From: Neckera pumila
Lineage: Eukaryota > Streptophyta > Bryopsida > Hypnales > Neckeraceae
Direction of reading: 5' to 3'
DNA: 64,000 bases
NCBI GenBank assembly: GCA_963969595.1
Contig: OZ018408.1
Coordinates: 31,868,108 to 31,932,107 of the forward strand
Part shown: positions 54,401 through 64,000 of the stretch, piece by piece
Numbering within the stretch: position 1 is the stretch's first letter
Layout: the number at the start of each line of letters is the position of its first letter
Notes under the pieces: generated by a model
What the model was told of the DNA's origin: nothing
What the model saw: the letters and a program-made list of their open reading frames with translations, nothing else
The model's database searches: none
Position numbers and translations under genes: made by a program

Positions 54401-56163
54401 TTTTTTGTTACCTAATAGATTTTTCATCACGCAAATCCAAGTTCTGTTGTGCATTAGTGAATAAATTGAATTAAGGGTTCTGAGAGCCAAATGACTATGG
54501 AATTTCCTGTAATACTTGAGTTGAAAGAGGTACACCAAACATCATAATTATCTTTGAGTTCTACTAATTTCACTGAAGTTGCTTTCCATGACATAAAGAG
54601 CTGCGTATTTGGAAGAAATCTTGTACTTCGAATATTTTGGAACTAACGCTGTATTGGTGGGAGAAGCATTTTTCGCGATTCCTCAGTAATTTACGATGTT
54701 TGATGTAGTTTTATGCTTTTGAGAGCTTTTCATCTCATATATATCTATGAAATACCCAATGGTGCTATGATCTGCGGTTCTGTTTTTTTTTGCTGTATTT
54801 CCAGGCACAGAATTCGCTGGTGACAGTTACCTCAAAAAAGTAAAACTTGAGATTGTGGTCTCAAAAGATCAGGTATTTCTTGTTTCCGGTAGGCAGATCT
54901 TACTTGCGGTAGAGGATACTCTTGGCGTTACTTTGAGTACCTTTAACCAATATGTAGATGTTTCAGTGTAGAGTTGTGGGGAGATCACTTTGGGCTCTCC
55001 AAATTCTTGAAACCAGCTTGTTTTCTCGCGTACTCTATGATGATTCCTTATGCAATCATACCTATTATAGACCACTATTGAAGAGACAGTAAATTACTCC
55101 ATTTCCATTCAAAGATCCGTGACTATAGACATTTAGCCAGTTCATGCTTACAGCGTTTGCAAACAAGGCCAACCAAGTGTGAATAAATGAGTTGTTGAAA
55201 ATAGGAGTCAGTGTTGGAGACAGGATCAGGTTCCTAATGGTTATAGTGTCCTCTTACTTTCTCTTGATGCAAGTATACTGGGATCCCAGTCGATCAAATT
55301 GTTGACTAAGTATGACCATCTCAAACAGGTGGACGTTGTGATTGATACTATAATCGACCAAGCCAGGACTGGTGAAATCGGAGATGGGAAAATATTTGGT
55401 ATGTACAGATCAACTATCTTGGCATTCATTTACGTTTGCCTTATTGCAATGCCTACCTGATATGCCTTTTGCAAGGATTTCTTGACACACACAATGCCTT
55501 TATTTTGATCTAATCAATGTGAAAGTGCACCTCTTGCCTACTAATAGTAATACTAATTTTGCATTTTGCTTTGTTACAACAGTGTCACCTGTAGTAGACA
55601 TCATACGTGTCCGCACAGGTACTGCCGGATCAACACTGCTTCTTACTTTTCTAGCTTTTTCTTGAAACCACTTGATTTGCATCATAAATCTAGTCCATGG
55701 AATCTCAGTGTTTGTTTTACAAGTAAGGTAGAGGTACCTATCTGTGACACCCTATAATTTTGCATGTTAAGTTTATATTGATTTTTGCATATGTATTGAG
55801 TTTACTGCCTTTACATCAGAATTTTTGTTGACTTCAAGTCTTCTATCGGCAAAACCTTGAACTTTATAACTTTTCCATTTATTATCTTAAAAAATGCGCA
55901 CTATGGTGAATTGGATTCTATTTTGAATTGCTAACAAGAACTTGTAAATATTTGACACATCTAAAAACTTTGTTCAGTGCTTAAAGTGTTGATTTACGGT
56001 GTGGTTACTTTGGAGATGGCTTTTATTACGCAATGCTTATTCATGAAGACTGGGGCAAACTTGAGCAGGGGAACGAGGTCTCCCGGCGGAGAGAATGGCT
56101 GGCGGACGCGCTGCAATGCAGGTTTCCAGCTCTGCAATGCAGGTTTCCATTGATGGTAATTGA
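51494..56163 (+). CDS. GLB1: P-II nitrogen/carbon sensor protein (plastid)
   Basis: P-II is a plastid signalling trimer that binds ATP/ADP, 2-oxoglutarate and, in green organisms, glutamine, and relieves arginine inhibition of N-acetylglutamate kinase. Nine exons: 51494-51641, 52634-52744, 53058-53103, 53855-53882, 54159-54246, 54805-54872, 55329-55398, 55583-55618 and 56069-56163; 690 nt, 229 residues, all phases consistent. Exon 1 encodes a Ser/Thr/Asn-rich presequence (MASAAVGSLVARSAF). The core has FYKVEAVLRPWR, ALLKMGIRGVTVTEVGGFG, T-loop AQGGSRERQAG, and the ATP-binding ARTGEIGDGKIF then RVRTG. The C-terminus (GERGLPAERMAGGR and beyond) keeps the segment that forms the glutamine-sensing loop in green algae and most land plants. 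The last exon has a near-exact 21-bp tandem duplication that repeats AMQVSS. A glycine stands where most family members have a basic residue before GFG. The larger Met frame upstream (51329) is in frame but is not needed. Confidence 0.94.
51678..52590. repeat. Nested tandem repeats filling P-II intron 1
   Basis: A unit of about 210 bp beginning TGGTGTCTCTCTTTGAAATC occurs at 51682 and 51891. A longer unit of about 325 bp (from GCAAATCGCTG through GCATTGGATTTGGAA, ATAGTAT and TTGGGTTTTGAGTTGC to GAGTGTTTGTAT) occurs from about 51985 and again from about 52312. The intron thus grew by local duplication. Confidence 0.75.
53956..54068. mobile_element. MITE family C, copy 2 (in a P-II intron)
   Basis: The left end ATGTTCACACTTAATGTTAAGAGTGG matches the left end of the copy in the DHQD/SDH intron, and the right end is an inverted, diverged version (ATGTTTGCATTCAGTATTAAG read back). 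Borders are approximate. Confidence 0.45.
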
Positions 56164-58050
56164 CAGCAGTCGGGATAAATAATATTAAGAATTAAAAGTA
56201 CTTGAAAAGTGTAGTTGCAACTGAAACGTTATGTAAATCATGTGCATTTGAAGAAACTTGTTTGAAGTATTTCGGTTCTATTGAAGACCTTTTATGATCT
56301 GAAACTACTCTAGTATAAAAGGTTGAAGGTTGAAGGCACCCAAACAAGCATCTAAACAAAGCTCCTATGTTTAAATTGTCTTAGTTTTTATTAGGTCTTG
56401 TTGGCAATTGATGCCGATGGTTGGGTGATGTTTGGTCCAAATAACTTCTCAGTCATCCTACATTATGCTTGAATCTTTCAAAATAATCTTCTTTTATGAC
56501 TAATTTGATGAAATCAAAATAAAATAATAATATTTTTACAAAGGCATATTAGTAAACAAAACTATGCAAAAATTTTAAATAAAAATTATATTAAGAACAC
56601 CTTAAAGCAACAAAGTCACAAAAAATTTGCTATTTTTGTCAACCAAATATAGCAAACCTTTTATATATATATATAAAACTATCAAGTCACCTACTCAGAA
56701 CTTGAATCAATTAGTAAAGTTGTTATTCATGAGTATTTTCATTGATGTATTACTCTTTACATGAACGGAGAAAACATGAGATTCAAGAGGTTAGGATTTC
56801 AAACTTAACATAAGTGTTTGTTCTAAGGGGACAACTTTCCATCCTATCCAATATTGCACAAGCCATGGCATTTTTGTCATATCTTAAATTTTTGAAGGTT
56901 GCATTTTCATTGTGGATTTATAATCATCAATATAATTAAATGCTAAAAAAAAACATGTGGGATTATGATTTCAATATAATTATTTGTTTAAAAGAAACAT
57001 GTGGGATTATAATCTTTAATGTAATTTAATATTAAAACAAAACAATGAAGATGTTTTAATCCCTATTGGACCAAATACCGTTTTTTGGCAACATAGTGAT
57101 TTTGGGCAGCTCACTACAAACGGAGATTTTTTTCCTTTGAAAATTTCACAAAACATGTGTTCGAAGAGTAGCTTTAAGGCCCAACAAATTTCATAACTTT
57201 TGATTGTACGGTTAAAAAGTTATTGCATGAGATGTGATTTTCATTGGTCAACGAGCAGCTCAAAAAACTTCTTTAAAAATGACTTTAAGAAAAAAAAAAA
57301 TTTTGAAATAGGTTCTTTAGATTTATATAGAAGTGTGAAGCTTTGAATCATTCAATTTAAATTTATGAGTAAAAAGTTATGAGGATTTTAAGTTTGTGGG
57401 TAGGTATGGAGTCTTTCAAATCCATACTTAGTTACTTAGTGCTTTACAAATTTTGTGTAACTAAAGGTTTTGAATCATTTTATATTCTAGATGAGAAAAA
57501 TAATAAAACTTACAAATGAAGATTTCAAACAAGTCATAATTTTTTATCCCCCAAAAGATCAAGATTTACATTTTTCTTCAATCTTACCAAATTCTGTTTA
57601 GAATTTAATTTAGAAAGCCTAATTTTGGTCATACCATGGTGTTTTTGGTGTGTTTGATATAGAAAGTGCATGAATTTATATTTAATATAGAAGCAACAAA
57701 AAATTGACTTTTTATTGAGTCAAATTCAATGAGACATAGTACTCCCAATTTGAATCATCATTGCACTTCCTTTATGTCTGAGGAGATACAAAATGGTCAC
57801 ATACTCTATGTGAAAGATAACATACTTTACGAATCAAATACAATATTGTGCATATGTTGCAAATTCAATTTGTAAATATTGTAAGGTCTCGATGGAGGAT
57901 ATGTCAAAATATGCACTTTTTCAAAATGATCCAGTGCAAGCATCCCATGAGTTTTATTTTCCTTGTTGTTGTATGACATCTTAATAAAAAGCCCACTTGC
58001 TATTGTCATATGATATTCAAGGACTCATTACAAAAAATATGAGGCCTACA
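56164..58050. other. Gene-free AT-rich stretch downstream of P-II
   Basis: Only short frames; no RNA gene recognised. The first few hundred bases probably include the P-II 3' UTR. Confidence 0.5.
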
Positions 58051-58240
58051 GAAGGCTGCTAAGTCTGGCCCCCATGGTGATATAACAGAAAAAAAAAAAA
58101 AAAAATTCAAAATTCAAGATGTGACGTGGTTGCATTTCAACCACGTCAAGGCTATTAACGCCATGTCAGTGCCACGTCAGCGTGACGTCATTTTTTTTAA
58201 TTTTTTTAATTTTGAAAAAAAAAAAAGATCTTGTATTGGA
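58050..58240. repeat. A/T-flanked palindromic core, possible MITE remnant
   Basis: TGACGTGGTTG (58122-58132) pairs with CAACCACGTCA (58138-58148) around a five-base loop. It is followed by several GCCACGTCAG-type motifs and bounded by long A and T runs. The composition resembles the core of MITE B, but the typical ends are absent. Confidence 0.4.
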
Positions 58241-59117
58241 ACATTCTTTATTCAAGGGCATTATTCTTTTCATCACTTGATCAGAGTGTTTTCTGTTTGG
58301 AAAAAGAAGCTAGATTTATCTTGAGCTAAGTTTATTGTAAGGCTGTTATCACTAACCATCCCATTTTTTTCAGTATTCAATTTTTTCCTTGAGCCACATA
58401 AAATCTCAAGGTGACTTTTTACAATTGGACTAAAAGCAATAAAGTTTGCAAGTCCTAAGTTATATTTTTTCCAGATCTCTCTATCTATAATAAAGTTTTA
58501 ATCTAAGTTTCCCAAGGCACATATGAGTGTATGGGCACAGTAGAACCAAGTTTGTAAATCCATTAATAATTCCAATACTAGAACTTTACAACAAGAGGTA
58601 GAAATATGTGGTTTTGCCATAAAATTATGAAACTTGCTCCAAGAAGTTGCAATCCTCACATGTGTCCGTCCCAAGAACACAACAAACGAATGTTATGTTT
58701 GTGAGGTGCACAAGGTGTCTTCAAACTGCAACGCATGCTATAGCTTTTACAAGGGACAACAAACATAATTACAGCAAAGCAACCGGAAACATACAATCCA
58801 TCGTGAGTCTCTTGTGAACCTGAGTGCTCGCCTGAGTGCAATTAGTTCATTGTGATGCAGCCATGATAACTCCTCATATATCAACTCACTCCGTAGATCA
58901 AGCTTTGGAACAAGGCTCCAAATGTAGTAGCACTCTTACTAGACGTGAAAAACTACTCAGATTCAAGTAGGGCTAGCACTTGCAACAACTCAGTCAAAGA
59001 AGCATTCGGAACTTCAGCAAAAGCGTGGTGAATAGTAAAGGCATCAAGGACCTGTGAGTTTGATTAGAGCAGCCCTATTCCAATAGGCTGAAGCCACACT
59101 CTAAACGTTGTGCATCA

Positions 59118-59357
59118 TTGATACCCTCATTGACCAAAAGATCAATAGTGCAGAATGTTCAACGTGGCTTCAACGTGTTGGAGTGGGGCCGCTCTTATAC
59201 CAGCTTTTGCTCAAAACTCGGAAAAGAACCTGACAGCTTAGCTCTGCCTTTCAATAATGTTCAGTCATTAATTCCTTCCTTTAACCGTGGTGATATGGTG
59301 GCATTGCTTATTACCACCTTGTGTGGTTTTGCCGTCATTGGTTATTCGTTTCAGTAG
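59118..59357 (+). CDS. Possible small membrane protein, 79 residues
   Basis: This is an isolated open frame, not recognised. The N-terminus is rich in Arg/Ser without acidic residues (MIPSLTKRSIVQNVQRGFNV), as in organelle presequences, and the C-terminus has a hydrophobic stretch (MVALLITTLCGFAVIGY) ending near the stop. Base composition is less AT-rich than the surroundings. It could be a small organelle membrane protein, an exon of an unseen gene or chance. Confidence 0.25.
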   Translation: MIPSLTKRSIVQNVQRGFNVLEWGRSYTSFCSKLGKEPDSLALPFNNVQSLIPSFNRGDMVALLITTLCGFAVIGYSFQ

Positions 59358-60603
59358 AGGCTTCAAGGGCTCAGATCTGCTTTTTATTACACAATCATAA
59401 AATGACTGTTAAGCTTCCTTAGCCTTGAAAAGTTTGTTGGTAAGGCAGTTTCTAAAGATCTACTGTGAGTTAGATCTGCTCATCAATAAGCAAATTCATT
59501 GAATGTATTGTTTAATGTGCTCTGGAGCTACCTCCAAAAAATAATTAGATAATATTATCAGAATATTGTTAGGCTATTGCATCTCATTTTTCAAAGAGAA
59601 CATCATAATCTAAAATATGTGTAAGCATATATTAAATATGTCTCCGTATTGCACATTTCTTAGTCAAAAATTTGATATTAGGTGACGAAATCTGGAAAAA
59701 AGAATTTTTTATTTCTTATTTTTATTTTATTTTATTTTATTTCCGTAATTGCACCCCATGGGTGCCGAAAATCATGCACTTGCAATCTTGTTGAGGCCTG
59801 AAATTTTTTGTACTGTTGACAAGTATATGAACTTCAATAAAACATCTGAGGCAACTTTTATATGATTTGAAATAATCTATATTTTTAGTAACTTTTCAAG
59901 AGTAATGAACTAAAGAAAGCTATAATTTTAGAAAATTCTTGAAATCATTTTTTAATTAATAATTTCGGGAATCCAAATTTTTTTTAAATATCTTTAACTT
60001 ATCACAACTTTTTTGAAGTTGTAACTTCTAAAAAATTAGAGAAAATTTTGATCATATGCAATTCATATAAAAGTTGCATCTGAGGTACATGCATCCACAA
60101 TCAATACTAATTGCAATTGAACATACTTAGTACCATTATTTAACACCAATTATTTTTTTTGGATCTTATTGGCAAGTGATAGAGGATTCCAACACACATT
60201 AGCATACATTATTTGAGCCATATAAATAAGTTACGAAACTTCAAAGCATTATTTCAATAACTACACCAAATTTCAGTACTAGATTTTCCTCGCCTCTCAT
60301 ATAAATACTTGTGTACATCTTATATCTTCAATATTCTAGTTTGAGTCAGTTTTTGGTTCAAATGTAGGTGTCACATTTAAGCAATGATGATTAAGGTAGG
60401 GGCACCTATTCTCGTCACTTCCAACAATTTTGTACATTTTTCGGTGGAATCAATAGCAATGAATTTGTGAAGTCCAAACACATAGTGTATCCAAACCATT
60501 TTTTGCATGCATTCATATAAATATGCTATACATTGTGGACTTTTTATATCTACATATATCCAAGATTGCTTTAGGTGCAACATTGGGAATGGATGCCTCT
60601 ACT
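59358..60603. other. Gene-free AT-rich stretch
   Basis: Nothing recognised on either strand. Confidence 0.5.
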
Positions 60604-60607
60604 TTAA

Positions 60608-61516
60608 CCCCTAAAGCCTTTTTTCTGCCAAAAAACATCCTAAACTGCCAATTATTTAGCAAAGAGTGAAAAAAAATTAAAATTTTTTTTTGCACATCTA
60701 ACCATGGGATCTTACACCTAACTAGTATGAGAATGTGTGAAAAAAATTTCAAAATTTTTGACCGCATAGATTGCAAGATATCTATGTTTAAAGTGGAAAA
60801 AACAAATTTTTCAGCACATTGTGGGACTGGATTTTTTGACTTTGAACATTTTTAACTTAAAATTTTTACACTACAGAGTTTTGAGCTTTAAATGTTTATA
60901 GTGAAGAATTGAGTTGATAATCTACCCAAATAAAGAAATTCAAAAAAACTTAATTTTCATTACTGAAAAAATTGTTAAGTAGAAGTAGGTACTAGATAGA
61001 AAGAAAATCTAAAATATTCATATATTTTAGATGGAATTAAAATGCACTAAATCAATGGTCAGATTGTTCTAGCAAGTAAACCTAACCATGCAAAAAAAAA
61101 AAATTGAGAAATTTGAAAAATTGCATTCAGAAATGAATCCTACAAGTTATTTTTTTCAAAAAGATGCTCTAACTCCCCCAAACACAAGAATGTCCATAAC
61201 CTTCTCATAATAAATCCAAATGAAATTAATCAAAGCTTTTTAGATAGACCAAAATATAATCTATGAGAAAACAAATACTAAAAAAAATTAAAATAAAAAA
61301 GTGCAAATTTTTTGTTGCACGCCATCCCCTGTTTTGAGCTTATTTGGTCAAAACTTTTGTTTCCGGGCACCGATTGTGAAAAAAATTATATTCCCATAAA
61401 GCTAATCAGTTTTTCTACCTCCCAAAAAGTTTCAAAAAATCAGGAGAAAATTTTAGCCTGTAGGTACCCGCCCCAAAACGCATTTGTCCCCCAAAGGGAC
61501 AACGGGCTTTTAGAGG
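60608..61516. mobile_element. piggyBac-like non-autonomous element, copy 3 (complete)
   Basis: 909 bp flanked by TTAA (60604-60607 and 61517-61520). The left end is CCCCTAAAGCC; the right end read inward is CCTCTAAAAGCCCGTTGTCC, which continues like the left end of copy 1 (GGACCATTGTCGGTTTGG). The interior is related to copy 1 in inverted orientation, including AAACTGCCA near the left end and CTGTTTTGAGCTTATTTGGTC near the right. Confidence 0.8.
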
Positions 61517-61894
61517 TTAAGGGTGCATATAAAGTGGGCCCTCCAAACGCACCACTGCCATCCAAAACCACCATCATACTCTCTATACATCTCCCAAAGA
61601 AATATGTACCTAGTATATGGAAGAATTTTAGAAACTTTGACCCTTCATAACTTTTAGATACAATATCCAAATGTTGTGCTCATTGGTGTGTTGAAACCTC
61701 CTTTCATTTGCCAACGAGAAAATATGAAAATTTGACTAGTCTTATAATAGTAACTATTAGGCATAGTAGCAATTTGGAAGTGCCCACCTTCCTTGAGTAT
61801 GATGTTGCAATGAAAGTTATATGAGCATTTTACCTATCCATCCATTACCTTAAGTTAGGCTGTTTATTTTGTTTATTTTGTTTATTTGTTACGT

Positions 61895-62110
61895 TGAGAT
61901 CTCAAGCACTATGTGTCCCCTAGTCACGTTCTTAATACCATTGAAAAGCCCTCATCGAAGAGGGATGTACGGGCTTTATTTCGTGATGTTCTGACTCATG
62001 GTGTAAAAATTATTGAGTTTTGAAGTTTTTATGAATTAAAAAAATTAAAAAATTACTTTTACTTTGATTTTGATTTTGATTGTGACAACGGCACAAGGCA
62101 CACTATAATA
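61895..62110. repeat. Dispersed repeat related to 40985-41331
   Basis: It shares AAATTACTTTTACTTTGATTTT and a GCACAAGGCACACT block with the repeat into which the piggyBac element inserted, but lacks the three tandem units. Confidence 0.55.
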
Positions 62111-62584
62111 GAACCTTTCTAAACTAATAGAGTTGGGGCCGGTCTAACACATCAAGTGAGAGAGGTTATTACATTAGGGAGGGTCATGATGTTCGTATGT
62201 GGTTCATATTGTTAAGTTGGGACCGGTAATCAATACTTCCTGACAATATTTTATGAGTTTAGAGAAGATTAACTTTGGGAGGTTCTACCGAGATTTTTTT
62301 TTTCTGGCAACAGGCCACCCTGCGTGCCCTCCCAGCAGAGGTGGATACCGAGAGGGAGCCGGGCCTAATGGCCAAATGCTCTGACAGATTCGGCGAATAT
62401 CGCCAGAAAAAAACCCACTGGTTCTACTGTACTGTAGTGAAAAGGGGGCTTATTTGAGATGGAGTATGCCCTCCGTCGTTTGAGGGGAAAAATGTGAAAA
62501 GGCATAAAATGCAAGTCGACACATGCTCCATCGCCACCTTCCCAAGTGTCCTCCATTCAACACTCTGCATTGCACACAAAAGCC
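62111..62584 (+). promoter_or_regulatory. Upstream region of the GSNOR gene
   Basis: This interval precedes the start codon. Its GC content rises from about 62310. No specific element is identified with confidence. Confidence 0.35.
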
Positions 62585-63864
62585 ATGGCTATGGCGGCAG
62601 CTCTTCTTCTCCGACGCTCTCTCCAGACAACTGCTCCCCATCTCCATCTCCGCCATCTCTCACCTTCCTTTCTCTCCAATCCCCAGTTCAAGCAACTCGT
62701 CTCGCCCTTTGCTTTCATTTCAAGCAATCACGCCATGTCTCGGGACTTCGGAACCGCCACTCAAGGCCAAACCATCACCTGTCGAGGTCTGCTTCTCTTC
62801 TGCATTCGTTACAGCTCTCAAGATCTGCCCATGGGGCCCAAACAAGAGTCTAAATCTAGTTGGGTCTAGTTGGAATGGTGGGAATGACGAGTTGGATCAC
62901 CATCCTGTGACAATTGTGCTGGATATCCCTGAATGCTGTTTTGGAGAATCTCGTTTTGAAGAGCTTTGTGTGTGATTGTGTGAGACAGTGAGAGAGATAT
63001 TGTTCTGGAATGTTCGAGAGTGTCATGATAAAGAAGTTTGTGTGTATTCGATTCGATTGTAGGAATGTACATGCAGGACGATGATCATATTAAGGAGGTT
63101 TGAGTGTGAAGGATCGTGTGACTGGATATTCGAGAATTGGCTTTAGAGAAGGTCATAGTCAAGGGGTTTGAGTGTATTCGATTGTTTTGTTGGATTTATG
63201 ATTTTGGGGAAATTTTTTTTTGAGGGTGGTGGTGGTGGGGGTGGGTGGGTTGCACGAGTGTGGTTGGTGGTGAGGGGTTTAGATTGTCAGGCATTGATTG
63301 GAGATCTCTTTCGTTTTGGCAATTGAGTCTTAGGTTATGAGATCAGCCTTCTGGTGGATTGTTTTGCTATCAGAGTTTGTGTGACCGAGGAATTTGAATG
63401 TAATAAGGTGAGTAGAACAACGTTTCTTGGTTTTGTGCTCGAGGTTTGACTAGAATGAGTACGGTGGATGCACATTAGGGTGGTCTAGAAAATATGCATT
63501 ATTCTTGTTTTTCAGTGACACAATGTTTGAAGATGCAATTTTGAATTACGACTGCGGGATGACAAATGCATGGAATTGAGAGCCGTTGTTTGCAAAATTG
63601 AGAGCCGTTGTTTGCAAAATGAGAGGTTTAAGAGTTAGCTCTCAGGCTTTAGAGTTGAAAGTATGCTGCTGTTTCAATTGGATTTGTGAATCAACTGAAC
63701 AAGAAGGTAGGTTGCCAGTGCGCACTTCAAATACCAGAAAATTATCTAGACACGATTTTACAGTGTCAGTAATTATGTCATTTTTTGTAAATTGTGCAGC
63801 GGCTGTGGCCTATGAGAAAAGCAAGCCTCTTGTAATTGAAAATGTTGAAGTTGCACCACCTCAG
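62585..63864 (+). CDS. Class III alcohol dehydrogenase / S-nitrosoglutathione reductase, first two exons, with N-terminal extension
   Basis: The family oxidises S-hydroxymethylglutathione (formaldehyde detoxification) and reduces S-nitrosoglutathione, using a zinc MDR fold. Exon 1 is 62585-62786 and exon 2 is 63800-63864; the gene continues past the right edge. The conserved N-terminus ATQGQTITCR joins across the intron to AAVAYEKSKPLVIENVEVAPPQ, at the same place as in plant ADH genes. Ahead of it are about 57 extra residues from the Met at 62585 (MAMAAALLLRRSLQ...), rich in Leu/Arg/Ser/His and almost free of acidic residues, like a mitochondrial or plastid presequence. A second in-frame Met (AMSRDFGTATQGQ) would give a near-normal cytosolic form. 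Exon 2 ends CAG/GCAAGT, which fits a GC-AG intron. Intron 1 is about 1 kb and has a G-rich run near 63223-63250. Confidence 0.85.
63223..63250 (+). other. G-rich run in GSNOR intron 1
   Basis: A series of GGTGG/GGGGTGGGTGGG repeats could form a G-quadruplex in DNA or pre-mRNA. This is inferred from composition only. Confidence 0.4.
63577..63620. repeat. Short tandem duplication in GSNOR intron 1
   Basis: Two exact copies of a 22-bp unit, GAGAGCCGTTGTTTGCAAAA with a one- or two-base spacer. Confidence 0.65.
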
Positions 63865-64000
63865 GCAAGTTTCTGCTATCTCTCTCTTTATCTGTTTTTC
63901 TGTTTGTTTTTAATTCTAGATCATACAGTATTGTGTGCTGCAGTTCCTCTTCAAATCCTAGCGTTGTGCACAATTCAAGCTAATAGGGTGACCAAATTTC

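Overview
The window is nuclear DNA from a plant. Its genes carry many GT-AG introns, several products are plant-type (bifunctional dehydroquinate dehydratase/shikimate dehydrogenase, plastid P-II sensor, SYP3-type syntaxin), and the space between genes is AT-rich and full of transposons. I cannot name the species. The long introns, the P-II protein with a complete C-terminal segment and an almost complete piggyBac element would fit a non-flowering land plant (bryophyte, lycophyte or fern grade), but that is inference.

Layout from left to right. Positions 780-3902 (minus) hold a decayed cytochrome P450 of the CYP85 clan, with a foldback hairpin and an inverted-repeat element in its introns. 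From 3.9 to 13.4 kb there is no supported gene, but there are several small DNA transposons. These include a 1.17 kb element flanked by TTAA with 13-bp inverted ends and a truncated relative. A SED5/SYP31-like Qa-SNARE gene (five exons, minus) lies at 13378-15713. A gene-poor stretch follows to 20.1 kb. An intact 11-exon DHQD/SDH gene (minus) occupies 20128-25324.

Just upstream of it sits a degenerate Copia LTR element (25945-29032, 5-bp target duplication ATTTT) whose 5' LTR was later hit by a MITE. Next come a tandem repeat, a hAT transposase remnant, an unrecognised two-exon gene (31866-33068, plus) and a Copia gag pseudogene. The RIO2 kinase gene (12 exons, minus) covers 35556-40548 with telo-box motifs upstream; its exon 8 carries one extra base that breaks the frame. 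A 7.1 kb piggyBac element with TTAA duplications on both sides (41336-48421) follows; its transposase reading frame is open except for one in-frame TGA.

The right third holds a second copy of a MITE seen at 5.1 kb, the nine-exon P-II (GLB1) gene on the plus strand (51494-56163), a third copy of the TTAA-flanked non-autonomous element (60608-61516), and the first two exons of a class III alcohol dehydrogenase / S-nitrosoglutathione reductase gene with an N-terminal presequence-like extension. That gene runs off the right edge.

The genes are unrelated housekeeping functions (Golgi traffic, aromatic amino-acid synthesis, 40S ribosome maturation, nitrogen/carbon sensing, formaldehyde/GSNO metabolism) and do not form a pathway cluster. 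The most informative content is the transposon layer: one nearly intact piggyBac, a set of TTAA-flanked non-autonomous elements, and nested insertions that give a relative order of events.
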